From Rhizobium sp. NXC24 (lineage in GTDB: Bacteria > Pseudomonadota > Alphaproteobacteria > Rhizobiales > Rhizobiaceae), in contig NZ_CP024314.1 in assembly GCF_002944315.1 (NCBI RefSeq), positions 1,426,001 through 1,490,000 on the forward strand: a stretch of 64,000 bases of DNA. The letters are read 5' to 3'. Made by a program: the position numbers and the translations under genes. The stretch's first letter is position 1, and each line of letters starts with the position of its first letter. Under the pieces are notes generated by a model, which did not search any database, was not told the DNA's origin, and worked only from the letters and a program-made list of their open reading frames with translations. Of this stretch, positions 17,636 through 25,733 are shown piece after piece.

Positions 17636-17777
17636 TGCGACCGTCCTGCTCGGCCCAGATCACCTCGCGCTCGGCGATTGCCAGCTCGAGTTCGGCTTCG
17701 ATCTGGCGGCGTTCTTCGAGCGTCGCGGCAGCCCGGGCCTCGGCGCGCAGTTCTTCGATGTGCTGTTCGTTGGTCAT
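17613..17777 (-). CDS. 54-residue coiled-coil-like protein, unknown function
   Basis: ATG 17777 has AAGGAG seven bases upstream. The 54 residues are almost wholly helical and charged (HIEELRAEARAAATLEERRQ), like short heptad-repeat proteins common on rhizobial plasmids. It is divergent from the DUF1173 gene, with about 270 GC-rich bases between them. I cannot assign a role. Confidence 0.6.
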   Translation of the reverse strand: MTNEQHIEELRAEARAAATLEERRQIEAELELAIAEREVIWAEQDGRISAKPPF

Positions 17778-18051
17778 CGTCGTCTCCTTGAGAGATGTGA
17801 GAGATGACGGCGGCACGCAGGGCGGGGAAAGTTAGGTCAAGGCTCGTGGGACACGACCGGCGGAGCCGGCGCGCGGAGGAACCGATTTTGTCGGAGCGGA
17901 GTGAAACGAAGGGACGAGAAAATTGGAGGGGCCGCGCGGCCTTGAGCTGGCTTTGCCCGCCCGGCACAATCGGCCGGTCTGAGCAGACAGGTTTTCCTCT
18001 CTTGGGGCACTCCATTGCGAGCGTGCGACTTGCTCGAAGGTGGCCAGAGCA

Positions 18052-19248
18052 ATGAGACGGTTCCTGATCAATGGGGAAGTCAGCAGTGATGATGCAGATG
18101 ATTTCCAGCATCTGCTGACTCTGGCCTATCGCGATAAGGCCCGCCCGCTTTGTCTCTGCAAGGACGAAGGCGTGCCGATGTACGTCGCCAAGATCGGCGA
18201 CCAACTGGTGATCAAGAGGATGCCGCTCACCGGCGCAGACCATGACGCCGCATGCCCGTCCTACGAGCCTCCCTATGAGCTGTCGGGTCTCGGCCCCCTG
18301 ATGGGAGGCGCCATCAAGCTCGATCCAGCGGCGGGGACGGCAGCGCTCAAACTGGACTTCTCGCTATCGAAGCGCCATTCTTCCGGTGCTGGTGCTGTGG
18401 GTTCCGAGACGGCCGACAGCGTCAAGAACGACAGCAAGAAGCTCTCGCTCCGCGGCCTGCTGCATTTCCTCTGGCATGAAAGCGGCCTGACGGAATGGAC
18501 TGCGCATTTTGCGGGCAAGCGGCATTGGTGGCAGGTCTATCATCATCTTCAGGAAGCGGCTCGAACCATGTCGGTTCGGCAGCAAAGTCTCGCGGAGCGC
18601 CTCTTTGTCCCCGAGCCGTTTCGGGCCGAGGAGAAGGCAGCCATCGAGCAACGACGGGCGCAGGCCTTATCGCCTTTGTTTCACGCCTCTACCGGTCCAA
18701 AGACGTTGATGCTTCTGGTGGGAGAGGTGAAGGAGTTCTCGTCAGCGCGAAACGGTCAACTCGTCATCATCAAACATATGCCGGGGTTTCGTCTCTATCT
18801 CGAGGAACCGGCATGGCGGCGCTTGCAGCGCCGCTTCGATACCGAACTGACCCTCTGGGGAAGCAACGAAACCTCCCATCTCATTGCCATCGCGACGATC
18901 GCCGGAAGCCCTTCCGGCGTCGTCACCATCAACGAGATCGCGCTGATGACGGTGACGGAACAATGGCTGCCGATCGAAAATGCCTACGAGGAGCGGCTGC
19001 TGGATCGATTGACGCGGATGCGCGAAAAAATGGTGAAAGGTCTGCGCTTCGAGCTTTTGCGGACGCAGCCGCTTGCGAATGTGATCCTGCCGGAACATCG
19101 TCCATTGGCCCGGGCACTCTATATCGTGCCGCAAGGCGCCGATGAGAGTTTCGAGGCCGCCTTGCGGGAGATGATCGACGCGCGGCCGGATATGTCTGCC
19201 TGGATATGGCGCACCGGTGAAGCTGAGATGCCGCCGTTGACTGTCTAA
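18052..19248 (+). CDS. DUF1173 family plasmid protein
   Basis: 398 residues from ATG 18052 (MRRFLING); an in-frame ATG four codons upstream is less likely. The sequence resembles DUF1173 proteins, found beside DUF736/DUF2493/DUF932 genes on alphaproteobacterial plasmids. Visible marks are a Cys pair in RPLCLCKDEGV, a later AACPSYEPP, and the segment LRGLLHFLWHESGLTEW. No function is established. It is preceded by a GC-rich, structured 200-base leader. It appears intact. Confidence 0.75.
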   Translation: MRRFLINGEVSSDDADDFQHLLTLAYRDKARPLCLCKDEGVPMYVAKIGDQLVIKRMPLTGADHDAACPSYEPPYELSGLGPLMGGAIKLDPAAGTAALKLDFSLSKRHSSGAGAVGSETADSVKNDSKKLSLRGLLHFLWHESGLTEWTAHFAGKRHWWQVYHHLQEAARTMSVRQQSLAERLFVPEPFRAEEKAAIEQRRAQALSPLFHASTGPKTLMLLVGEVKEFSSARNGQLVIIKHMPGFRLYLEEPAWRRLQRRFDTELTLWGSNETSHLIAIATIAGSPSGVVTINEIALMTVTEQWLPIENAYEERLLDRLTRMREKMVKGLRFELLRTQPLANVILPEHRPLARALYIVPQGADESFEAALREMIDARPDMSAWIWRTGEAEMPPLTV

Positions 19249-19254
19249 ATCGGC

Positions 19255-19482
19255 CTACGCTTCAGGGGCGCCTTCGAGCAAACCGTCATAGACTTCCAAC
19301 AGCACGTTGGTGATGGCTTGTCCGAGCGCGTTGCCCGCCGATCGAAGATCCTGCTCACTACCATCGCGGGCGGCCTTCGCCAAATCGAAGCCCTGCTCGC
19401 TGACGATCTGCTTCGCCGCTTCGATAGCCCAGAGCCCGAAGTCGCCTCGGCTATCGATTTCCATTGTTTTTTGCATTGCCAT
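19255..19482 (-). CDS. Small hypothetical helical protein
   Basis: 75 residues from ATG 19482 (or ATG 19476). It is mostly helical, with AIEAAKQIVSEQGFDLAKAA and a hydrophobic C-terminal helix (LGQAITNVLLEVYDGLLEG). It ends seven bases past the DUF1173 stop, so the two genes converge. No family is recognised and the ribosome site is weak. Confidence 0.5.
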   Translation of the reverse strand: MAMQKTMEIDSRGDFGLWAIEAAKQIVSEQGFDLAKAARDGSEQDLRSAGNALGQAITNVLLEVYDGLLEGAPEA

Positions 19483-19652
19483 TCCATCTAGTTGCTAGCG
19501 CGGAGTTCCAGTTGCTTTTGGCCGCAGTGATAAGCGCGACGCACCCATATCAGCAATCCGCACATGATCCATCACCGTCATGAATCCGCAAATGCCAATT
19601 GATTCAAAACTGTCGTTGGACGGCGCCTCGCATGGAGGCGAGAATCCGTTCC

Positions 19653-19910
19653 ATGTCACACGAAGAAATAGGTGAGCTTCACCTTTGCCGAAGCGATCCC
19701 GCTCAGAACATGCGGCGCTTCTACACGCTCGCGATCCAGCCGAACTTATTCGGCGGGGGTGGTACGCCATTGGGGCCGGATCGGCACGAACGGGCAGGGA
19801 AAGATCGAGACCTATGATGAGCCTCAGGCAGCGGAAGCGGCATATGGGCGGCTGGAGCGCGTCAAGCGTCGAAGAGGCTCAAGGAACTCGAGGTCGAAGA
19901 AAACCGCTGA
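19653..19910 (+). pseudogene. WGR-domain protein gene with two frameshifts
   Basis: From ATG 19653 the frame reads MSHEEIGELHLCRSDPAQNM then RRFYTLAIQPNLFGG. An extra base in a G5 run (19755-19759) shifts to another frame giving VVRHWGRIGTNGQGKIETYD and on to VKRRRG. A missing base at 19879-19880 returns the original frame (KELEVEENR, TGA at 19910). Joined, these form a complete WGR domain of about 86 residues with its WGRIG core. WGR proteins bind nucleic acids. As written, no single frame encodes it. Confidence 0.7.
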
Positions 19911-20103
19911 CATCAGTGGCCGATCTGTTCTACGCCGACGATGAGTTCGCCGAGAGTCTTCAGCCCTCGTTTCACCGGGGCGCCTTAGCCGACGAGAAGC
20001 TGTGGAAATCCAGCGTTTTGGGCGCTCAACTCGCTCTTCAACCGATGACAGGACGAAAATCGCCTGTCACGGATTCCGTATCCATCATAATGCGGAGACT
20101 AAC

Positions 20104-20382
20104 ATGACCACCACAAATGAAATCGCCGACAAGATCGCTACTGAGCACAGCCTGACCAAGGCGCAAGGTAAGGCAATCGTCGAGGCTGTGATCGCCTCGA
20201 TCACCGAGGCTGCCGTCGCCGGAAACGAAACCTCGCTGCCCGGCTTCGGCAAGTTCAAGGTCAAGGACACGCCGGAGCGGGAAGCGCGCAATCCCGCGAC
20301 CGGCGCAACGATCAAGGTCGCCGCGGCGAAGAAGCTGGCCTTCACGTCGGCTAAGGCACTGAAGGATGCACTGAACAAGTAA
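20104..20382 (+). CDS. HU-family DNA-binding protein
   Basis: 92 residues, the standard HU length. ATG 20104 has GGAG about eight bases upstream; the longer open frame before it is not conserved. It shows the HU helices (IADKIATEHSLTKAQGKAIV), the GFGKFKV turn, the DNA-arm EREARNPATGATIKVAA with the RNPxTG motif, and the KLAFTSAKALKDALN end. HU bends DNA and organises the nucleoid or plasmid. The gene stands alone and is followed by a terminator. Confidence 0.93.
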   Translation: MTTTNEIADKIATEHSLTKAQGKAIVEAVIASITEAAVAGNETSLPGFGKFKVKDTPEREARNPATGATIKVAAAKKLAFTSAKALKDALNK

Positions 20383-20403
20383 GTCCAACGGGACGAACAA
20401 AAG

Positions 20404-20435
20404 GAAAGCCCGGCCTCCAGCAGAGGTCGGGTTTT
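20404..20435 (+). terminator. Rho-independent terminator after the HU gene
   Basis: CCCGGCCTC (20409-20417) pairs with GAGGTCGGG (20423-20431), a 9-bp stem with one G-T pair and a 5-base loop, then TTTT. It lies 25 bases after the HU stop, in the right orientation. Confidence 0.8.
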
Positions 20436-20459
20436 CGAGTTTTGTTCAACAAGCGCCGG

Positions 20460-20786
20460 TCACAGCGTTTGAGGCTGCAAATCCTGGATAATGCTATCAG
20501 GCACCGGGCAGATCGCCTCTCGGCCATAGTCATTGAGCAGCCGGCATAGGATGCCAGATGCGATCGGAACGAAGTCATAACCCAGAGCGATCGCGGTTGC
20601 GCGGAGATCGGACAGGGTTTCGAACGCCCGGATATCAGTACCGAGCCAGAGCGCCAGGTTCTCACCCTCGCTATCCGCGAAAGCCTGGAGAAAGAACCTC
20701 TGCAGCGGGCGGTCGTATCCGATGACAGCATCGGGATCGGCATGGCGGGATGCGGTTCTGGTGACAATGATCGTATAGCGGCTCAT
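20460..20786 (-). CDS. Hypothetical plasmid protein
   Basis: 108 residues from ATG 20786; GAGGAG lies six bases before it, which is better spaced than the earlier ATG at 20792. It is acidic, with a beta-rich start (SRYTIIVTRTASR) and an alpha segment FLQAFADSEGENLALWLGTD. It lies 63 bases downstream of the DUF736 gene in the same direction, so they may share a transcript. Not recognised. Confidence 0.6.
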   Translation of the reverse strand: MSRYTIIVTRTASRHADPDAVIGYDRPLQRFFLQAFADSEGENLALWLGTDIRAFETLSDLRATAIALGYDFVPIASGILCRLLNDYGREAICPVPDSIIQDLQPQTL

Positions 20787-20848
20787 CGCCATCTCCTCGG
20801 ATTATGTGGATGGGAGAGGCCGATCCCTTTCGGGACCGGCCATCTCGC

Positions 20849-21172
20849 TCAGGCCGGGTTGTTCCACAGGATGACCTTGCGATTGGCTTCGCCGCCGGGA
20901 GCCGGTGCGAGATTGCCGAAGATGACGCCGATCTCGGGCGCTTCGAGCTTGACGGAGAGATATTCTTCGCCGGTCTGGCGGGCGATGCGGGCCCACGCCG
21001 CGCCGATTTCGAAGCCGGTCTTGCGGTGGATGATGCGGTAATCCGGTGCTTCTTCGCTTGCCTTGTTGGCATTGGGGATGATGGCGATCGGGGCATTGAC
21101 CCGGATGGTGGCGAAGACGCCTTCGAGACTGCCGTCGGTCTTCTGCGTCAGGGTTGCGATCGTGGTAGCCAT
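20849..21172 (-). CDS. DUF736 family protein
   Basis: 107 residues from ATG 21172, with AAGGAG seven bases upstream; the open frame continues far upstream but only this start matches DUF736. The family signature is visible: MATTIATLTQKTDGSLEGVF near the start, GFEIGAAWARIARQTGEEYLS in the middle and EANRKVILWNNPA at the end. DUF736 proteins are small, beta-rich and plasmid-linked; a DNA or single-strand-binding role has been suggested but is not established. A 200-base GC-rich leader lies upstream. Confidence 0.88.
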   Translation of the reverse strand: MATTIATLTQKTDGSLEGVFATIRVNAPIAIIPNANKASEEAPDYRIIHRKTGFEIGAAWARIARQTGEEYLSVKLEAPEIGVIFGNLAPAPGGEANRKVILWNNPA

Positions 21173-21631
21173 GGTAATTCTCCTTCGGTTGCTCGGGACC
21201 ATTCCCGATGGCGCCCGAAGAAGGGGCCGAGCCGCAGGCGTCACCGGAGCGTCAGCGCAGGGGAACCCCTTGCGGGTTGACGCTGATTGCGGCCGGTCCC
21301 TTAGAAAGGCGACATAGAGAACGGGAATGGTTTTGAAGCGACCGACGGAGAAAGGCCTTGAGGCTTGACCGCACGCTGATGCAGCCACCGGGAGCCGTTA
21401 CCGTCTCTTGAGGCATCCGGACAACCGACGGCTTGCGCGGTTCCCCTCGTGTAAACGGCTTGCTCCGAAGCCCGATCGCCTCAATGGCGCTCGCCGTCCT
21501 GAGACTGTTTTAGCAGGTCAACCGTGAACACCCGTCTGCGGCGACGGGCGAAAGGCAGAACGTCAGCCGAAGACAAAGCCGCATCAAAGAGCACTATTAG
21601 GCGATTGTCCGGCGTCGGTTCCGGCTGGAGC
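21173..21631. other. Intergenic leader region with no confident gene
   Basis: About 460 bases. The part next to DUF736 (21190-21400) is GC-rich with short self-complementary blocks and probably holds its promoter and leader. At 21481-21666 on the minus strand a frame without ATG gives LIVLFDAALSSADVLPFARR, which might be the end of a decayed gene. I see no RNA gene. Confidence 0.4.
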
Positions 21632-22093
21632 TTACCGCTTCCTCTGAAACAGTACCCAGACCGCAAAGGCCTTCCGATCGGATCGGGGCGCCGCCAGCAG
21701 GTCCTTGATGGCTTGTTCGCAGTTGTCGATCAGGACGAGGACATCGGGCCGCGCGAACCGGGCGAGCGGATCGTAGTCCGCCCGATGACGCTCTTCCTGC
21801 ATGGCAACGAAGGTGTCAGCGACGGACAGAATGCCGTTCGGGAAACTCTTCGTTGCGGTAACCTTGCAGGCATTTCTGGAGATACCGTGCTCGAGCGCGC
21901 GATACATTTGAACCCAGGCAGCATCACTGCGGCTGTCACCGGCTCCAACCAGAAGATCTGCGCACTCACGCGCCAGGCAGTGAAAAAGCGCATAGTAAGC
22001 GGTGCTGACACCGCGCTTCAGGTCGGATTGGCGTGGACGCTTGGGGCTGGCTTTCGCAAGCCGGCGTGCCGTGGCGATTAAATCGTTCGACAC
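21632..22093 (-). CDS. HEPN-like domain protein (UPF0332-type), possible toxin
   Basis: 153 residues. The N-terminal half has the helical GVSTAYYALFHCLARE segment seen in UPF0332/HEPN proteins, where an aromatic pair and FH follow a Ser/Arg. The C-terminal half has RHRADYDP, the matching HEPN C-terminal motif. Several HEPN proteins are RNases acting as toxins; the classic RX4-6H pair is not clear here, so catalysis is uncertain. It starts three bases after the stop of the 97-residue upstream gene, so the two are surely co-translated and may form a toxin-antitoxin-like pair. Confidence 0.65.
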   Translation of the reverse strand: MSNDLIATARRLAKASPKRPRQSDLKRGVSTAYYALFHCLARECADLLVGAGDSRSDAAWVQMYRALEHGISRNACKVTATKSFPNGILSVADTFVAMQEERHRADYDPLARFARPDVLVLIDNCEQAIKDLLAAPRSDRKAFAVWVLFQRKR

Positions 22094-22096
22094 GGA

Positions 22097-22390
22097 TCAG
22101 CTTGCGATCTTTTGTTGTTCGTTGAAGTGATGACGAACCTGCGGAAATCGACTTTCCCCGAGAGCCATCAAGGCTTTCCGGAGCTCGGTCGTCAAGCCGA
22201 AGGTCACTTTCGAGCTAATTGGCCGGTCGACAAAGCGGTACTTTACGTCAACAACCAGAATCGGATCGCCCTCGAGATCGCGGTCGGATCGGATATCCGC
22301 GCCTTCAAAGCCGCTCGTTTCCAGACGGTCGCGGAGAAGCCTTTCGACCGTCTGTTCCACCTTGCTCGAAATGTCGTGTTCCTGAGCCAT
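22097..22390 (-). CDS. 97-residue partner of the HEPN-like protein, unknown
   Basis: ATG 22390 (MAQEHDISSKVEQ); the longer open frame upstream is Arg/Pro-rich and unlikely. It is an alpha/beta protein: an N-terminal helix, then DPILVVDVKYRFVDRP, a strand (SSKVTFGLT) and a last helix (ELRKALMALGESRFPQVRHHF). It does not show the MNT nucleotidyltransferase motif that often accompanies HEPN proteins. Order and spacing suggest an antitoxin or regulator of the HEPN-like gene. Confidence 0.55.
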   Translation of the reverse strand: MAQEHDISSKVEQTVERLLRDRLETSGFEGADIRSDRDLEGDPILVVDVKYRFVDRPISSKVTFGLTTELRKALMALGESRFPQVRHHFNEQQKIAS

Positions 22391-22496
22391 GCTGCCAATA
22401 TAGTCGACACCGCCGAATTGTGCCACTCTCAAGGTGAAATGAAAAACCGGCCCACTGCGCGGCGGCCGGTTCATAGGATCGTTCGGACAAGGCGGC

Positions 22497-23432
22497 CTAG
22501 TTGCCGTCTGCCTGCCAGACCGGAATGCCGAGCCGGCGCGCCTTGTCGGCGAGATTGCCGGTAATGCCATTGCCCGGGAAGACGATCAGACCGGCCGGTA
22601 CGACAGACAGCATCTCGTCGTTGCGGCGGAACGGAGCAGCCTTGGCATGTTTGGTCCAATTCGGCTTGAAGGAGATCTGTGTCACCTTTCGGGCATCTGC
22701 CCAGCAGGCGGCGATGCGCTCGGCGCCCTTCGGCGAGCCACCGTGAAGCAGGACCATGTCGGGATGCTTGGCATGCGCTTGATCGAGCTTCGCCCAGATA
22801 CGATCGTGATCGTTGTAATCCATCCCACCTGCAAAAGCGATCTTGGTGCCTGCCGGGATCAGCACTTCGGTCTCGGCGCGCCGCCGAGCAGAGAGGAAGT
22901 CGCGACTATCGATTATCGCCGCGGTCATATTCACGTGGCTGACTTTTGAGCCGGTACGCGGTCGCCAGGTAGAACCGGTTTGCGCTTCGAAGAGATCGGC
23001 GGCGAAGTCGCGCATGAACTCGAAACTGTTGCGGCGTTCCAGCATCGTGATGCCTTCGGCAATCAGACGCTCGAGTTCGACGCTTTTGACTTCGGAGCCG
23101 TCCTGTTCGCGCTGGCCGGTACGCTGTGCCTCCTCATTGCGGTCGAGCTCGCGCTGGATGCGCTCGCCGGCACGATGGAAGAGATTAACAGCCGACCAGA
23201 GGAGGTCCTCGAGATCGGGTTCGAGTCGCGTGTCGCCGAGCATCTCGAACAGGGCGTCGAAGATCGCGGTCAACGAGGCCTGGACGACCGGCTCTTCGGG
23301 GAGCGGCCGAGGATCTGGCTCGTCCTGGAAAGGACGATGCCCGTAGATCTGCATCTCGTAGATGAAGCGGTCGGTTGGTGAGGATGCGTGCTGCGGCTCG
23401 GGGCTTTCGTCGAGGGTCGAAAACAGGTCCAT
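22497..23432 (-). CDS. DUF2493 (SLOG-like) plasmid protein
   Basis: 311 residues from ATG 23432, with GGAG six bases upstream; the frame is open to 23795 but that extension is a GC-rich non-coding-like stretch. The C-terminal ~130 residues are the DUF2493/YspA SLOG-like Rossmann domain: KIAFAGGMDYNDHDRIWAKL, MVLLHGGSPKGAERIAACWA and LIVFPGNGITGNLADKAR. Such domains are thought to bind nucleotide ligands. The N-terminal half is helical (FDALFEMLGDTRLEPDLEDLL). This protein is a regular member of the DUF736/DUF932/Toprim plasmid block. Confidence 0.85.
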   Translation of the reverse strand: MDLFSTLDESPEPQHASSPTDRFIYEMQIYGHRPFQDEPDPRPLPEEPVVQASLTAIFDALFEMLGDTRLEPDLEDLLWSAVNLFHRAGERIQRELDRNEEAQRTGQREQDGSEVKSVELERLIAEGITMLERRNSFEFMRDFAADLFEAQTGSTWRPRTGSKVSHVNMTAAIIDSRDFLSARRRAETEVLIPAGTKIAFAGGMDYNDHDRIWAKLDQAHAKHPDMVLLHGGSPKGAERIAACWADARKVTQISFKPNWTKHAKAAPFRRNDEMLSVVPAGLIVFPGNGITGNLADKARRLGIPVWQADGN

Positions 23433-23755
23433 TAGGATCTCCATCGGTTTTGTGAGCCGCGCCTTTCGCGGCCTGACGGCGATCCCCGTCCACGCGGGGA
23501 GCGGACCGGAACCGCGGCGGATCGCGCCGCGGCCCAGCAAAGCGCCGGGCGGCGGAGGGCGGGTTTCTTGGTCCGCGAGGAGCTGCGGCAGAGCCGCTGC
23601 GGGGAAGAAACCCAACCGAGCCGCTGAAGGTCGGGCACCGCGTGGTATGGGTCGCCTCTCGGCAGGCCTGCAGGCGCGGACAAACATGGAGATCGAGAAG
23701 GCCCGTTCGCTCCAGACCTGTCCTAAGCGCCACTTCGCAGCGCTGGCCCGCCGCT
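23433..23755. other. GC-rich leader between Toprim and DUF2493 genes
   Basis: About 320 bases, very GC-rich, with several short complementary blocks (for example around 23510-23570). It probably forms a structured 5' leader of the DUF2493 transcript. Apparent frames here are Arg/Pro/Gly-rich and not credible as genes. Confidence 0.45.
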
Positions 23756-24790
23756 TCACGCAGCGGGCAGGAACGCGGCGACGTCTTCCGGACAAAGCTG
23801 CCGACGAAGATTTACGGTCACTCGGTCCAGTTCTAGAGAGCGAAGATCGTCGTTGAAATCGCCCAGTTCAGGGGTGAGCAAAAGCGGCAGAATGCCGAGT
23901 GATCGAGCAGCCTGACTTAATCTCTCGCTTCCGTGGCGGCCAGCATCATCCGCGTCCGCAGCGATATAGAGGCGTAAGCAGCTTACCGGCGCTTTAAAGG
24001 CGGCAAGGTGGTTGGCGGTGAGCGCAGCGGCAATCGGCATTCCCGGGATGACATACGATAGAGATAGCATGGTCTCAAGCCCCTCACCCGCTGCCATCAC
24101 CTTCACCGGCGCATCCACCGGCACATTGAAGCGCACCGCATTGCCGAGCAGGCTGCCCAATGCCCGCCTCGGAGTCTCGACCTTTGCCTTGCCGTCACCG
24201 CTCGGATCGAGCCAGGTCCGATGCACTCCGGTGATCGCGCCGCTCGGATCTGTGACAGCGGCAATCAGCGCGGGATAGCGTCTAGTATCGCCCGTCAGCA
24301 GATCGCGGTAGTAGCAGGACGGGTGAAAGCGGAGTGCGGCGTGGTCCGACCCGCGCAGTATCCCGCGTCGTCGCAGATATTTGTCAGCGAGTGTGTCGCT
24401 CAGCGGCTGGCCCATCGCAAACAACCGTCGTGCCCGTTCGGCTGCCGGGCGATTCGAGCGGCCTGGGGCTCCGATTGATCGATATTCCGACGCGCTCCCG
24501 GTTTTCGGTAGGGTCAGGAACTGCCGGGCCTCGCTCGCGACATCGCAAAAATCGATCAGGCCGCAGCTCTCACGGACAAGATCAAGGAGATCGCCGTATT
24601 GACCGGTTGCCGCATCGGTCCAGCGGCCAGCCCGTGGGCCGGCTAGATGAACATAGAGCGAACGGCCTTTGCTGTTTGCCGTATCGCCGACGATCCAGTA
24701 GTTGCCATATCGCCGCCCGGCCGAAAGATAGTGGCGGCACACTGCCTCGGCATGGCGCGCGAGACGGGCAGCCAGTTCGGATGCTGACAT
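23756..24790 (-). CDS. Toprim-domain, primase-like plasmid protein
   Basis: 344 residues from ATG 24790, with GGAGGT upstream. It resembles the DUF7146/Toprim proteins of conjugative plasmids. The N-terminal part has GRWTDAATGQYGDLLDLVRE, like the primase-helicase zinc-less core. The Toprim signature follows: AGEGLETMLSL supplies the Glu and YIAADADDAGRHG the DxD. It may prime synthesis on the transferred strand or act in replication. No helicase domain is fused to it. It is the first gene of the leftward group containing DUF2493. Confidence 0.82.
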   Translation of the reverse strand: MSASELAARLARHAEAVCRHYLSAGRRYGNYWIVGDTANSKGRSLYVHLAGPRAGRWTDAATGQYGDLLDLVRESCGLIDFCDVASEARQFLTLPKTGSASEYRSIGAPGRSNRPAAERARRLFAMGQPLSDTLADKYLRRRGILRGSDHAALRFHPSCYYRDLLTGDTRRYPALIAAVTDPSGAITGVHRTWLDPSGDGKAKVETPRRALGSLLGNAVRFNVPVDAPVKVMAAGEGLETMLSLSYVIPGMPIAAALTANHLAAFKAPVSCLRLYIAADADDAGRHGSERLSQAARSLGILPLLLTPELGDFNDDLRSLELDRVTVNLRRQLCPEDVAAFLPAA

Positions 24791-24843
24791 GTTAGACCTC
24801 CTTCAATCTGGGCTTGAAAGCTCGAGCGAACGATGACGCAGCG

Positions 24844-25011
24844 TCAGCCTCTCGAATATCGCCGGCCCCTCATGCGACATTGGCAAAAAGAGCCGTTTTG
24901 CCTGGCAATGATTTCGGAGAAAAGTCCGATGGTTTTCAGCCAGTCGCGGAGCAGGGTAGAAAGGTGCTGCAGCGCCTGGTTCTCGTCCGACCGCCGGCTG
25001 CGGGTCGGCAT
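24844..25011 (-). CDS. Possible 55-residue ORF or gene fragment
   Basis: ATG 25011 opens a frame of 55 residues (MPTRSRRSDENQALQHLSTL then LRDWLKTIGLFSEIIARQNG). It has a credible amphipathic helix, unlike the Arg/Pro-rich frames around it. The frame is open upstream of the ATG, so it may be the tail of a decayed gene. It ends 54 bases before the Toprim start. Confidence 0.3.
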   Translation of the reverse strand: MPTRSRRSDENQALQHLSTLLRDWLKTIGLFSEIIARQNGSFCQCRMRGRRYSRG

Positions 25012-25733
25012 GAGCCTTGCCAGTTCGCCAGCATCGCGAGGGGCGAGTGCGGCGCTCTGGAATGGGTGGCGATCCCCGTGCCTGAGCGGACGGGCCTGCG
25101 ATAGTCAAGAAAAGGAAGCGGCGTACTGGCGGCATCGAGGACGCGGTCCCCTCGGCTGGCCCGGGTGAAAACAATCGCGCGGGTCGCCGCGTCATGGAGA
25201 ACATTGTTCGAGAGCGAGGAAAGCTCCGGCCTGACCGGGCGCCCTCACAGCCGGTCAAATCAACCTTTCCAGCCCCTCTCTTACTCTCCGATAGTCTTCG
25301 AGGCCGGGCGCGGGCCGACCACGTCAGCAGCCGGCAGCGCACATCGAAGCGGCTCTCGGTTCTCGAAGTTCACGCCATTCAGTTCCAATCAACAAATCTT
25401 GGACTCCCAATTGTCATGATCGATGGTCCCAATTTTCTGGGAAACCCGGACGAGCATTGTACAAGCGGTTCTTGGAACTTTGGGCACGCCCTTTCGGATA
25501 CGCCAGTGGTTCCGATCGTTGGCCGCGCCGTGCTGACAAGATCACGCTGATGCCGGAGATGGACAAGGCGGGCCACAGCTATATCACGCTGGACCCACCC
25601 TCAGATTTGGCTGCCAGCGCAGATCGAACAGCCGCCATTATCGCCAAACGGTTTGACAATGCCCTTGCCCCAGCTGGGCGCAGTGGGATAACGGGATGGG
25701 AGTTGGGAGACACAATTCGACGGCTGCATTCAG
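25012..25733. other. Long stretch without a convincing gene
   Basis: About 720 bases between the small ORF and DUF932. Reading frames here are short or low-complexity. A plus-strand frame at 25556-25690 (MDKAGHSYITLDPPSDLAAS) has some coding look but no ribosome site and no family I know. It may be remnant DNA. Confidence 0.4.

Noticed and set aside
17605..18243. 212-residue minus-strand frame
   Set aside because: It overlaps the 54-residue gene and the DUF1173 start in another frame and is Arg/Ser/Pro-rich.
24803..25342. 179-residue minus-strand frame before the Toprim gene
   Set aside because: Arg/Pro/Ser-rich throughout and lacks family likeness; the alternative frame at 24844-25011 looks more protein-like.
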